A stretch of DNA of 35,364 nt, taken from contig JADGJG010000162.1 of the NCBI GenBank assembly GCA_027596195.1, forward strand, positions 1-35,364, written 5' to 3'. The position numbers and the translations under genes are program-made. Positions 1-11,688 of this stretch are shown piece after piece; position 1 is the stretch's first letter; the number at the start of each line of letters is the position of its first letter. The notes beneath the pieces are model-generated. The model searched no databases. It saw only the letters and a list, made by a program, of their open reading frames with translations, and had not been told where the DNA came from. This DNA is from Podochytrium sp. JEL0797 (lineage: Eukaryota; Chytridiomycota; Chytridiomycetes; Chytridiales; Chytriomycetaceae).

Positions 1-174
1 AACCGATTTTTTATTTTTTTATTTTTGGCTGGTGCGCTCTTTTTTTTGACCGCGATTTTTTTCTCGCCCAGGCAATCCGCGCGGGGGGGCCCCCCCCCCC
101 CCCCCCCCCCCCCAACATCAAACCCCCCGTGCGATTCCATTGTGACAGAATCTCAAATCTCATTCATCTCCCAG
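1..174. other. Left edge: T-rich sequence, G7/C24 homopolymer and end of an intron
   Basis: Positions 83-89 are seven G and 90-113 are twenty-four C in a row. Before them lies T-rich sequence with no recognisable coding. From about 120 to 174 the sequence reads as the 3' end of an intron, ending in CAG at 172-174, because the FTR1 reading frame opens at 175 and has a TGA just upstream at 143. The missing FTR1 N-terminus, including its first REGLE motif, is not found here. The homopolymer looks like a sequencing or assembly artefact at a contig end, so bases 1-113 may not belong to this locus. Confidence 0.6.
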
Positions 175-1220
175 GGCGTCTGCCGAAGCTCTCTGGGAAG
201 CCATCCTCCAACTCATTGCCTGCATCTTACTCACGATCATGGCGTTTGCGTTCCTCCAATCCGACAAGCTGACTGAGAAATGGCATCGGAAGCTGCACAA
301 GTCTCTCAAGGAAGCCGAAGTGATTAACGAAGCGGAAGACGACAAGATGGACAGAAATGAAGACGAGATTGAGATGGTGGATACGTTGGGTGCTTCGAAT
401 CCGGCCACGTTGAGTGCGAGGGATACGTCGATCGATGGATGCGAGTTGGTCAGAGAATCTGATTTGCTGGTTGCGGAAGTAAGTGGGAAAGAGAAGAAAC
501 GTGTGATGATGGCTCAGGATGCTGGCGATATGTGAGTTATTGGTGTGGTTTTGCGGCGCGGTTTTGATTGCCACCTCGTCGTTTGCTAAATTCAACAAAA
601 AAAACAGGGCCTCTATTCGCAAGCAACGCAACAAGGGTGTCCAAGCCTTCTTTTGGATTCCTTTCATCACTGTGATTCGTGAAGGTCTCGAAGGGATGGT
701 GTTTCTTGGAGGGACCGCCATCAGCGAAGACCCAGCGCACATTCCCCTCGCCGTGCTTGGCGGCCTCCTTGCCGGATGTGCTATCGGATACGCCATTTAC
801 AAAGCTGGAAACACAATGAAGCTGCAAACCTTCTTCATCAGTGCGACCATCTTCATCTTGTACCTCTCTAGCGGCCTCATGTCGAAGGCATTATGGAGTT
901 TTCAGCGCAACACCTGGAACATTCATATCGGGGTCGCCGACAGTGATACTAGTCAGTTTTACGACACAACACAGAGTGTTTGGTACGTGAGCTGCTGCAA
1001 CCCTGGGTTAGCAACAAATGGCGGGTGGCAGCTTTTCAACGCAATTTTTGGCTGGACGAATTCGGCAACGTTTGGGAGTGTGGGGTCTTACATTTTGTAT
1101 TGGCTGGTGGTGAGCCTCATTTTGGTGACCATGAAGTTGATGGAGCGGCGGAGGGTGAAGATGGGGATGGAGAAGGTTGGGTTTAAGAGGACGGTCAAGA
1201 AGTGGTTGTTTGGGAAATGA
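175..1220 (+). CDS. FTR1: Iron permease FTR1 family, 5' partial
   Basis: High-affinity iron permease that works with a multicopper ferroxidase (FET3 type) at the plasma membrane to take up Fe(III). Exons are 175..531 and 608..1220. The intron 532-607 begins GTGAGT, ends ACAG, and joins phase 2 to give Met-Ala. The first exon starts in a transmembrane helix and a basic loop (EKWHRKLHKSLKEAE), followed by an acidic hydrophilic loop. The second exon carries the diagnostic second iron-binding motif REGLE (about nt 681-695) and the C-terminal block GWQLFNAIFGW, a strong FTR1 signature, followed by a last helix and a basic tail. The N-terminal third, with the first REGLE motif, is absent because the window edge and a poly-C tract intervene. 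The neighbouring gene is convergent GH5. No ferroxidase gene lies in the window. Family assignment is firm; the exact first base of the exon is inferred from CAG at 172-174. Confidence 0.9.
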
Positions 1221-1484
1221 TTGTATGAGGTGGAATCAACATTTTGTGAGCCGCTGGGAGTGAAATTTGAAAATATAGCCGTGTTAATCAAAATTGGGTT
1301 ATCTCCTTCATGCCTCTTCATGATGCCTTCTCAAGTTTGGATGACAGCTTCGGTGGGACTCAGTTCATCGACGACAGACCTGCATGCCATGACGCCGCAC
1401 CCAGTGAAAAGGCCTTGTTGGAAGCGCGAAAAATATCAGAAGCAGCGCGACATTTGTTTTATTTCAACAAAAAGTATGAAAAAG
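1221..1484. other. Intergenic region between convergent 3' ends (FTR1 and GH5)
   Basis: This stretch of 264 bp separates two convergent stop codons. On the minus strand AATAAA (plus TTTATT at 1458-1463) lies 22 nt beyond the GH5 stop and is a good poly(A) signal for that gene. No clear AATAAA follows FTR1 on the plus strand. No RNA gene is seen. Confidence 0.55.
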
Positions 1485-3172
1485 CTAGGGCCAAAACTCC
1501 TGTCCCCATTGGCTGAGACTGTACGCCAAATTCAATTGGGGTAAGGTGTTCCAGGTCGCCTTGATCTTCTCCAACGAATCCACCCTCATATTCAGTTCAA
1601 AAGTCGAATCGTAATTCACAAGCGCCCAGTTATTGAAGTTAACCGCTTTGTACGTCCACAGGGCGGAGAGGGGAATGTTGGCCGGCTTGAATTCCTCTGA
1701 AAACCTGAGACTTGGCATGAAGTCGGCAGGATCCGTCACATGCATTTCGGAAACATAATAGGGCACGTTGAAGGAGTCGCTTGTCTTGCTTTTCACGTCC
1801 GTCACGAATCCTTCAAATCAAGTAAAAAAATGAATATAGGGAAATCGAAATAAAGAAGGGGTTTGATAATACCTTCATAATTCTGAGCCTGATCGTAAGT
1901 GTGGAAGGAATATACTACATTGGTCCACCCATAAGCCGCAGGGTCCGGTCTGTCGGAACCATAATAAACCATCAAGAGTCGGTCTGGGTCCGCATTCCTC
2001 GCAGCTCGAAACAGCACTTGGCTGAGCGTGTTGCCGTAACTTGGCACCGACTCGTTGAGGAATTCGACTCCCATGATTCCGTGAACCCCTCGCAAATGAG
2101 CCGTCAGGTTTCCAACAAAATCGGCCGCCATTTGGCGCTCCCTCTCGCAAAAGGCTGCAAGCGCAGGGGGGAGCCAGGGTTCAGCTTTCGATACAGCTTC
2201 GTAGAGAATGTCGCGCCCATGCCAAATGTGATAGTCGATCTGGACATAGAGGCCCTTTGCGGTGATATTTGTAATGGCAGAATCGAGGAGCGACCAGTCG
2301 ATTTCGTTTGTCTTGGCGTTTCTGTCATTCCCGCTTTAGCATTCACCAAAACCGCCAAAACCGTAAGGAGAGCACGAACCGAATCCAAGTTCCATTCGCC
2401 CACTGAAAGTTGCGGAAATGCAAAGGGAGTCGGACAAACTTGAACCCCAGGTGAACCAGCAAGTCCCAATCAGTGTCGCTCATTGAGTTTCTGACGTAAA
2501 GCTCCATCAGCTCTTGGCTCACTTGTTGGCCCCACCGAGAATCCGACACGTTGAAGAATTCGAACTCTCCAAGACCGGGGAGACCTCCGAACTCGGCGTT
2601 CATGATAAACCAAGCACCAAGATTAACTCCACGACCTCTGAATTCCGTGCCGTTCTCGAAGATGATTTTTTCGTTGGAGACAGATAAGGCGGGAGTGGGA
2701 TCGTAGCCGGGTGCAATCATGACCGGCGGAATGGTCATATCGCGAGGTCGCGTCACGAGAATGAAGTGAACGGCAAGGAAGACTGAGATTGCGAGGAGGA
2801 TGACACCGACCACGATGGCAGAGACTAAGCAAAATAAGTTCTCAGCATTACTATCTCTTTTTCAGGGTTGGGGAATGAATGCGCACGTTTTCTCGTCTTC
2901 TTTGATTTCTTTGACTTTTGGCGCAACGGCGGCGGCTGCTTGAAGACCAGCGGAGAAGCTGTCTGGGCCTGGCGGAGATCAACGTAGCTCGGATGGCTGG
3001 GCAGCAGCGAGGCAGCCGACCCGACCTCGCTGGCCGCCGGAGTAGTTCCGTCCGAAAAGCGGAAGGCCGGCGAGGCACCGCGCGCAATCGCGAATCCGCT
3101 GGATTCCAGGGCTGAGTCGTCGAGGTCGCGCGATGCTTCGCTGGATGCGGGTGAGCTGCTGGCGCGGAACAT
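1485..3172 (-). CDS. Membrane-anchored GH5 exo-beta-glucanase-like glycoside hydrolase
   Basis: Likely hydrolyses beta-1,3- or related glucans at the cell surface, in wall remodelling. Minus-strand exons are 3172..2887, 2824..2380, 2321..1873 and 1810..1485, with introns of 62, 58 and 62 nt; the product is 501 aa. The first 95 residues are Ser/Pro-rich and end in a Lys/Arg cluster. They are followed by a hydrophobic segment (about residues 97-118), the layout of a type II signal-anchor protein with an outside catalytic domain. GH5 features are GVNLGAWF after the anchor, FVRLPLHF, IDYHIWHG, the acid/base in EFLNE (E334), SFHTYDQ, and a probable nucleophile in YYVSEM (E415). The DLHGAPGSQ block of classical fungal exo-1,3-glucanases is replaced, so this is a divergent member and substrate is uncertain. 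It starts 51 bp from the divergent GT2 synthase. Confidence 0.8.
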
Positions 3173-3223
3173 GGAGCCTGGGCGGTTCTGGGTTCGACAA
3201 AAAAATTCAATCAAGATTGAGGC
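3173..3223. promoter_or_regulatory. 51-bp bidirectional start region between GH5 and GT2
   Basis: The two start codons (minus ATG 3172-3170, plus ATG 3224-3226) are only 51 bp apart, so both 5' UTRs and core promoters must overlap or sit inside this stretch and the flanking exons. It contains a short A-run (about 3199-3204) and no recognisable TATA box. Shared regulation is inferred from geometry alone. Confidence 0.55.
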
Positions 3224-4744
3224 ATGCTCACTCTCGAAACGTGCCTTGTGCATGCGATTCTGCTCTGCTACGTGCTTTCGCTGGCTGGTCTCCTCACTGC
3301 CCTTGCTTTCGAAGCACCGAATGCAGCTTCCATCGTGTATTGGGCGTTCGTTGGCCTGAATGGCGTAGTCGGGGTATACGTTATCGCCGAAGCTTTCCTT
3401 GCGCTAGTCGTCCGTTGGAGGCACAAGCCAGACACCGTTACTATTCAGCCACTACACGAGAAGTTCAGATGCTCTGTCATCATCGCGGCATATCTTCCAA
3501 ACGAAAAGGACATCATCCTGGACACTGTCGATCACTTCCTCAACAACATCGACTGGCCCTGTCACCACGAAATTATTCTTGCATACAACACCCCGGAATC
3601 CTTGCCTATCGAACTCGACCTCCAACGCAAAGCGGACGCAAGCATGGGTCGCTTCTTCTCTGTCAAGGTTCGATTTTTTTTCTTATCTCTGAAATTACTA
3701 ATTAATTTTTTCTTCATCACCAAGGTACCGGGTTCAACCTCCAAAGCTGCGAACGTCAATTTCATCCTCGAGAATCTCTCCGACAAGGCCTCCCCAACTC
3801 ACGTGGTTTCAATCTTCGACGCCGACCACCGCCCCTACAAGGACGCGATCCTCCAAGTCCTTCAAACCCTCGACGAACAGCCAGACACATCCTGCGTTCA
3901 AGGCCGCTGCATCATTCGCAACGCCAGAGAGTCCTTCATTGCGCGAATGATTGAGCCCGAGTTTGACATGATTTATAATATTTTCCACGTCGGTTTCAAC
4001 GCGTTGCATGGGCATGGACTGTTTGGTGGTTCTAATGGGCATTGGAGAGCTCTTGCGATTTCTGCGCTTTTGATGGATGGAACAATGTTGACGGAGGACA
4101 TTGATTTGACGGTGCGAGCGTTGGCGAATGGGTTACACATTGAGTACGATCATCGCGTGAGGAGTACTGAGGAGGCTCCTGCCACGTTGAGCGCATATGT
4201 AAAGCAACGGTCGCGATGGGCTCAAGGTAACTGAGCATGAGTGCTGGGGTTTTTACCCGGAATCTTGCTCACATTTTTTTTACTTTCCGTGTGACCAGGG
4301 TGGTTCCAAATCACATTCCATCGATTCCTCTGGGCCATGAAAACCACCCAAAGCTGGTCAATCAAGTGTGGAATGTTCTTCTTTCTCGTTTTCCGCGAAC
4401 TCTCGTTCCACTTCAACACGATCCTCACTCTTCAAGTGATCATCGGCCTCGCGCGACACCCCAGCATCAACAACTTTATCTGGATTGCCGTCGTGACGAG
4501 TCTGTTGCTCTTCCTTGTCATGATGTGTAGCGTGCAGAACAAGTTGAATGGATTCCTCTTTTGGGCTCTGTTCGTCTTTTACATGTTGTTGCAGGTGTAT
4601 ATTGTGCTTGTGAGCGAGGTGAAGGAGTTTTTGGCGATTGTCAAGTGGAAGGTGACGCAGAGGGCCTCTGGGTTGAAGACTGTTTCGAGTGTTGGTGAAA
4701 TGACGCAAATTGTTGCTGTTGATCCATTATTGGTGGCAGCGTGA
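3224..4744 (+). CDS. Processive family 2 glycosyltransferase (beta-glycan synthase type)
   Basis: Integral membrane GT2 enzyme expected to polymerise a beta-linked polysaccharide from a nucleotide sugar and extrude it. Exons are 3224..3667, 3725..4226 and 4299..4744 (463 aa). Two N-terminal hydrophobic helices precede a GT-A core. The core has KAANVN, a DXD-type DADH at 180-183, the TED catalytic motif at 271-273 and QRSRW at 309-313, followed directly by AQGW, the set used by cellulose, hyaluronan, chitin and mannan synthases. Several C-terminal hydrophobic helices follow and could form the translocation channel. It is much shorter than fungal chitin synthases and lacks their usual QRRRW spelling and large N-terminal region, so the product (glucan, mannan or other) cannot be told from sequence. 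Intron 3668-3724 is 57 nt and stop-free. The divergent neighbour is the GH5 glucanase. Confidence 0.85.
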
Positions 4745-4923
4745 ACTGGGACGTTTTTCTTATTCTTTTTTATTTTTATCTATTGCGGAGGAAGGGGAAA
4801 TGGGAACCCAAGGAAAGAATACATATGATTTTTATTTTTAATTCGTATTCATCAAGGAACAGTTTTCTAAAAACAGATTCATTGCGATGGCCAGCGAATA
4901 TATTAAATATATATGTGAAAAAA
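4745..4923. other. AT-rich intergenic between convergent GT2 and FAB1 stops
   Basis: These 179 bp hold T-rich sequence after the GT2 stop and an AT-rich stretch near 4900-4920. The plus-strand run around 4827-4842 contains TTTATT-like sequence, that is AATAAA-like for the minus-strand FAB1 transcript. No coding or RNA gene is seen. Confidence 0.5.
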
Positions 4924-7900
4924 TCATTCGACCTTCTCCAAAAACGACGTGACAGTCAAAAAATAGCGATCCATCGACTCCCGGAACCGATTCTTGTACT
5001 GCCGCGGCGACAGGATCGTTGGTTGCGTGGTCCCGCCGCCAAGAATTCCCGTTTCCTTGACCCAACTTTCCAGCTTCTTGTCCCACGTAAACGTCCGAAT
5101 GTAGTCTTTGAAAGTGGCCCAGAAACGCAAAGATGAGCACAAAATGGCACAAACAAACAAATAAGAGGGGGGGAGGGGTCTCCAACTCACCGACAATCCC
5201 AACCACGAGTTCCTTCTTTTCCTCATCGATCCCCACCAACAGAGAATAATCCATCACGTCCATTTTGGATAAAAAAAGGGTATCGTTCCAGACGGACGCG
5301 CGCAATATCCGTTTCGAGTATTCGCGAATAAAGAGGGGAGATTCGCAGAGATCTGGAAATACAACCCGACGCTAGTCAGAAGGGTAAAAAAAAGAGGGGA
5401 AAAAAACACTCACATTCCAACAAATTCTCGTCGAGCAAAACTTGATTCTGCTTCCCCGTTGATTGAACGTGTCGGTTCCGGATGGACCCTTTCAAATCAA
5501 AAATGCGCGAAATGTTGCGCTCCCAAAACAGATTTTCCATCACGAGCACATCCATTTTGAGACTTTTGTTGGTGGTAGGGTTCTTGAAGGCGATTCTGTA
5601 GACGCCAAATAGTTTGGCCAGCACGGTGGGGAGCTGTTTGAGTGAGGAAAAAAATTCAGTGCCAAGCGCAGATTCAAGGCTGCACTCCGTTACCTTGTGG
5701 AAGAAGGCCTCCGAAATGTATGTAAAGTAAAACGGAGCAAACTTGAGCAACGCTTCCATTTCTTGTCTCGACAGTTGCTTCAAGATCAATCGGTCATCTG
5801 CGAAAAAAACGAAAAAAGTCAACCACCAACCAAAAGCACCCCTCACAGTCAAAAAAATCCCGCCATACCTCTCGTCTTTAGAAACGCCGATCCCGACTTT
5901 CCTCCCAGAGCATCCCACTTGATGCACCTCGAGAGCGAGTGAACATATCCATCCTCGAACCCACAATTCCGCCTCAGCGCGTCAAACTGTTCTGCGTAAA
6001 ACGCTTTACAATCGAGCTTCGTGTTTCCATCCCAGAATTCTGTGTGAGAGAGATAGAGAGGGAATCACGGTCAAAACAAAACCGAACGCATCAATTTGAC
6101 ATGGGAAGGGGAGGGTGCAACCATACCGAATTTGATATGATGTCCCTTCCCACTCGTGAGCTTCTCTTCAATATCTCCGACTCCATTGCTCTGAGGGGGA
6201 AGAGGCGCAGCAGATTCCGAGGCAGTCGTCATGGGGACCCCGCCCGCCGTGGAGGGAGCGCCGTCGTCCAATCCGTTCGTGTCGATAATCGAATCGCTGC
6301 TTGAAGGGTTCATTTGCCATTGTTTGAGCTTGTTGATGTACTTGTTGGAGCTGTTTATTTTTGTTGTTGAGTGGAAAAAAGAGAAGAAGAAAAGGAGAAA
6401 AAAGGGGGCCAGTTTCAACACACCTCAACGTGAATGCAATGATGGAGCTCGGCTCGTCTTCGCGAACAATTACCAATGAATCGTGGAACAGGTGCTCCGA
6501 CGCTTGACTAAACAAAAAGAAACAACAAAATCAGATCGAAAAAAACTGCGAACACCCACACACGCACAACAAAAAAACAACAACTCACAGCGGATATTCA
6601 AGTGGAGGCAAATTCGCCACACTCCCCGACCACAAAGCCGAAATCGTTTTCAAAATCGACGCCCTCTCGCCACTCGGGATCGGCATGGGATTCGAAAACA
6701 CCATCGCAGGGGTATCCGTGGACTCATCCAACTCATTGTTGGACGACGAAACACTCACGATGTTGCTATTCCGCTTCTCCACAACCGCACCAGACTCGTC
6801 CTCCTCGTCATCGATAAACTCAAGTCTCCACCGCGCTGCCATGGAGAAACTCGGCGATGCGGACCGCAAGACGGGGTCTTCCTCCGTTTCCATCCCGAGC
6901 AACGATTCCGCAGACGCCGTGAATACGGGGGATGTGTCGCAGACGTTGGATTGACTGTCCGTCACCAACCACCCCAGCCCGAAATCATCGGCAATGTCAG
7001 CGTCACCCACCGTTCGAAGCACACGCGGCTTTTCGTCACGTATCGGTGGCGACAAGAGCCCACCCGTCTCCCCTTCAGAGAGGTCCTCCACAACAACCAC
7101 AATCTTGCCCGGCGGACTTGAACCCAACGGAATATGCATCACAGCCTCCTTGACCCCCGGCGGAAGCGGAGGCGGCAACGTCGTATGGTTGGAAAAAATG
7201 TCGCGCAAATGAATCGACCCGATACGTTTGGCCGTGTTTTCCTTGGTCAAATCGACCGTGAAGAAGCTGCGTGCGAGGACCGAGAAGTCGCTTTCCCATT
7301 TGCCCATGGTGGAGACGAGGTGGTGGAATACGGCGTTGAGGGCGAGGGAGTCCATGTCGCTGCTTTGGGAGAATTGCTGTTGAAGGAGTTGGAGCATCGT
7401 CTTTTTTTCAGAGCTCGCGCGTTTCGAAAGGCCGTTGGAAAAGTCTTTGAAGAGGAGGACTTTGTCTTGTGGGAGGACTTCGTTGGCAAAGTGTTTGATG
7501 CGTGCCACGACGGAATCGTAAAACTTGACAATCTGCGTTCTGGTGTTGCGTGTGTGAGAAATTGTGTGCGGAAGGAATCGAGAAAAGAAAACGACAAAAA
7601 AAAACCTCCGCGTCTCATAATCCTGACTCTTAAGCCTCAACCCAACATCCAAACTCATTTGCACCTTCATGGTCGGCACCGACACCTCCAGCAACTCCAA
7701 CGGCTCAAACTCGAACCGCACCACAAACTGCTTGTACGAAAAGAAGCGAATATGCTCGCGATGGAGATCATGCGTGCACTCCAACAACTCAGCACTGCGC
7801 GTATGAACCATGTAAAACACAATCTCCAAAAACTTGCCGAACGAGTAGTTCCACGACTCGCGCGACAAGGGCACCGTGGGTGTCTTTTGCTTGCAGTGTT

Positions 7901-9485
7901 TGCAAAACGTCCACATTTGGATCCCGCCGTTGACGGAAATTTCGAGTTCTTCGAGCACCACGCTGATGCGCCCTTCACCGTGCGCGTAGCTTCGAAAGTG
8001 TTGGATCATGGGGAGGCCGCATCCTTTTGTGGGGCAGATGGACGCGAAGTTGGCGCAGAGTTCTTCAATGTACATTCCGACCGAGATGTCCGTTTCAGAG
8101 TAGTATTCGATGACGTGGAGTTCGGCGGGTTGGCAGGGTATCATGGGGTCAATGCAGATGCTGGAGAAGAGGAACACGATTTTTTGGTAGAGGCAAGGAG
8201 ACAAGTCTTGGGTTTTGTCGAGGTAGGTGACGCTGTTGCTTTCGAGGGACGAAATGAGTTGCTCGTTGGACGAAGTGGTGGATGAGATGGAAGGAGTAGC
8301 TGGATCGGGCATGGTGGAGCTTTTGAGCCCTTGTAGCCGCACGAGAATATGCGGAGGAGGAAATTCGACAAATGGAGACGCGCTGAGACTAACGGTTTGA
8401 TATTTCCAAAGAGCAAGCTCCAATTGCGTGCCGTTGACGGGTTTCGGGTGTTTCGATTCGTCGACTTCTCGCTCAACTTCTGAAAGTAGGGCAAGCTCGT
8501 CGCCAAGAAAGAACTGCTCGACAAAGATGTTGTATGCCACAAACACGACCATAGTCAACACGTTCTTGAAGGACTTGAGCGTCTCCAAAGAACCGCCGCG
8601 AATGATGATCGTCCCGGTCTGTTCACCCTCGCACCCTTCCAAAAACACAAACGACTTCCGGCCGCCCTCAATCAATTTGTCGTCAAACACCTTCACCGAG
8701 TACCGGCCAAACACACCAACAGATGAACCATGCAGCTGGTCAATGGATTGAACAATTTTGGCGGTACTGCATCGAGCAATGGAATTCAGGACCTCGGTTT
8801 TGACGTTGGTTGCGAGGGCGATATTGGCGCGTACAAGGATATCCAAGGCTGTGCGAGACACGTTCCCGCCAACCAACAGGACGGCGGGCTTCAGATCAAT
8901 GATGCGTTTCAACAGCAAGTGCAGATAGTCGTTCTCCTGGGCCAAGACGGTCTCGAGACTCACAAAGTGGTCGGTTCGTGGCAGGAATTCGAGCGGAAAG
9001 GCGAGCAGCAGAACTCGCGGGTTTTGTCGGGTGGCGAGCATCAGCTTGTGGGCGACGCGCTTCGAGAAAACGACGCCGTCGACGTACAGAGAATCTGCGG
9101 GGGATCCGCCGGGGACCTTTGAATGGGTTATTTTGTGGCAAGAAGAAGAACAAATAAACAAACAAACCTTCTTCACTTTCAGCGCAAGACGCAGATCAAA
9201 GGGCGCGTCCTTTGCGCGGCGGCCTCCGGCGTGCTTTTCGCGCGGTGCAGCGCCCAGACGACGCACTGCGGCCAGGGCTAGCGCTGCCGCAGCGGCCTCG
9301 AAGGCTGCGTGGTCCCCGGCGAGCGCGGCCTGCTCGCCAACGAGTGTGTGTGTCAGGCGCCGGAGGTGTTTGAGTGCGTGCGAGTCGCGACTAGGGGGTG
9401 TTGTTTCGCTACTAGGAGGAGGCATGGCGCTACTAGGAGGCGCGTCGTCCATGTCCTCGCAGGGCAGTGCGGGGAAAGCATCCAT
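4924..9485 (-). CDS. FAB1: FAB1/PIKfyve-type phosphatidylinositol-3-phosphate 5-kinase lacking FYVE
   Basis: Makes PI(3,5)P2 on endosomes and vacuoles, controlling membrane recycling and vacuole size. Minus-strand exons are 9485..9168, 9116..7606, 7539..6589, 6507..6424, 6350..6127, 6039..5869, 5797..5694, 5633..5414, 5352..5191 and 5105..4924. The sum is 3927 nt (1308 aa) with frame kept throughout. After a Pro/Ser- and Ala-rich N-terminus comes the TCP-1-like domain ([18 protein letters not shown] from about 108). A Cys/His-rich region follows (about 460-600: [23 protein letters not shown]). The PIPK catalytic domain has [57 protein letters not shown] and [12 protein letters not shown]. No FYVE or DEP domain precedes the TCP-1-like domain, so membrane targeting must differ from yeast Fab1 or human PIKfyve. 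Three introns (51, 66, 60 nt) are stop-free and a multiple of three. Confidence 0.93.
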
Positions 9486-9590
9486 CCCGTTTTGATTTCT
9501 TTTTGTTTTTTGTTTTGAATGATGCTTTCAAAAAAACTTAAAACGGGAAGGATTCCAAGACATAAGAAAAGAATACAATTTCTTCTGCCT
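9381..9590 (-). repeat. Tandem duplication copy 1: FAB1 5' end and upstream sequence
   Basis: The first 35 codons of FAB1 match those of the small gene at 10088 in about 20 of 35 residues (shared AFP, LPCE, DDAP and SS blocks). Upstream, both copies carry TTTTTTGTTTTGA, then CTTAAA, then ATTCCA and AATACA in the same order. Limits are approximate because they were judged by eye. Confidence 0.6.
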
Positions 9591-9784
9591 TCCATTATTC
9601 GCAATTTTCTTATCATACCTTTTTTTCACGTCATCATTGGCATGCGCGGAACCAACGCGAATTTCAACCCTCATAAGGGAGGGAGAAGGGATAAAAAAGG
9701 ACTAAACACATTCAAATTGCACGACGATGAACCCCTCAAGGCCATTCGGTGAGGATAGCCCACCCTAATACCTTATTTTTTCTT
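9486..9784. other. FAB1 upstream region
   Basis: This 299-bp stretch separates the FAB1 start from the stop of the small minus-strand gene. The first ~90 bp are T/A-rich and resemble the sequence just upstream of the small gene's start (10089-10160), which suggests that promoter and N-terminus were duplicated together. A plus-strand open frame (9519-9752) has no recognisable domain and lies over this promoter-like sequence, so it is not called. Minus-strand AATAAG near 9773-9778 could end the small gene. Confidence 0.5.
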
Positions 9785-9984
9785 TTATGAAATTAATCGT
9801 GAAATTGTTCGACTACCAAATCCAAGAGAAGTGACGATAATGCGCATTGCCAGAAAGCTTCTCAGGACGTTGAGGCGGATGTTAATGGATTCATCACGAG
9901 GGCTGAAGACAAGAGTGAGTTGCTTTCGAGTTTGTTTTTTGTGGAAACTGATTCCCTTTCCGCGCCTCAGAGAAATCCGGCGGC

Positions 9985-11462
<1,478 letters not shown>

Positions 11463-11688
11463 TTTGATCTCGCGAATAAAACTGTTGTTGGGGCGTCCGC
11501 AAACGGAAGTCTCGACGGCCGGATGTGCTTGCTTTGATAGACGTTATCTTTAAGAATACATTCATCTTCTCAAAAAATAATGTCTTAATTGCCCTTTGGA
11601 GCTTGAAAGAGAGTTTGGAGGCAGTATTGCTGGCAGTTGTACAGTAGTGGTTTCGATCGAAAATCCATCGAAAAAATAATTCGTCGAG
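11463..11688. terminator. PRMT1 3' end and AP-2 alpha upstream region
   Basis: AATAAA at 11475-11480 begins 13 nt after the PRMT1 stop codon and is a likely poly(A) signal. The remaining ~200 bp up to the AP-2 alpha start must hold that gene's promoter and 5' UTR. No additional open frame of interest or RNA gene is seen. Confidence 0.6.

Noticed and set aside
519..607. FTR1 starting at an internal start near 519 instead of continuing from an upstream exon
   Set aside because: The GTGAGT donor at 532 and ACAG acceptor at 607 join upstream FTR1-like coding in frame, and the bases between are intronic.
7134..8285. 383-codon plus-strand open frame opposite FAB1
   Set aside because: Antisense of the FAB1 TCP-1-like and Cys-rich exons; composition typical of a reverse-strand shadow.
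9519..9752. 77-codon plus-strand frame upstream of FAB1
   Set aside because: No domain or homologue recognised, and it lies over promoter-like sequence shared with the duplicate.
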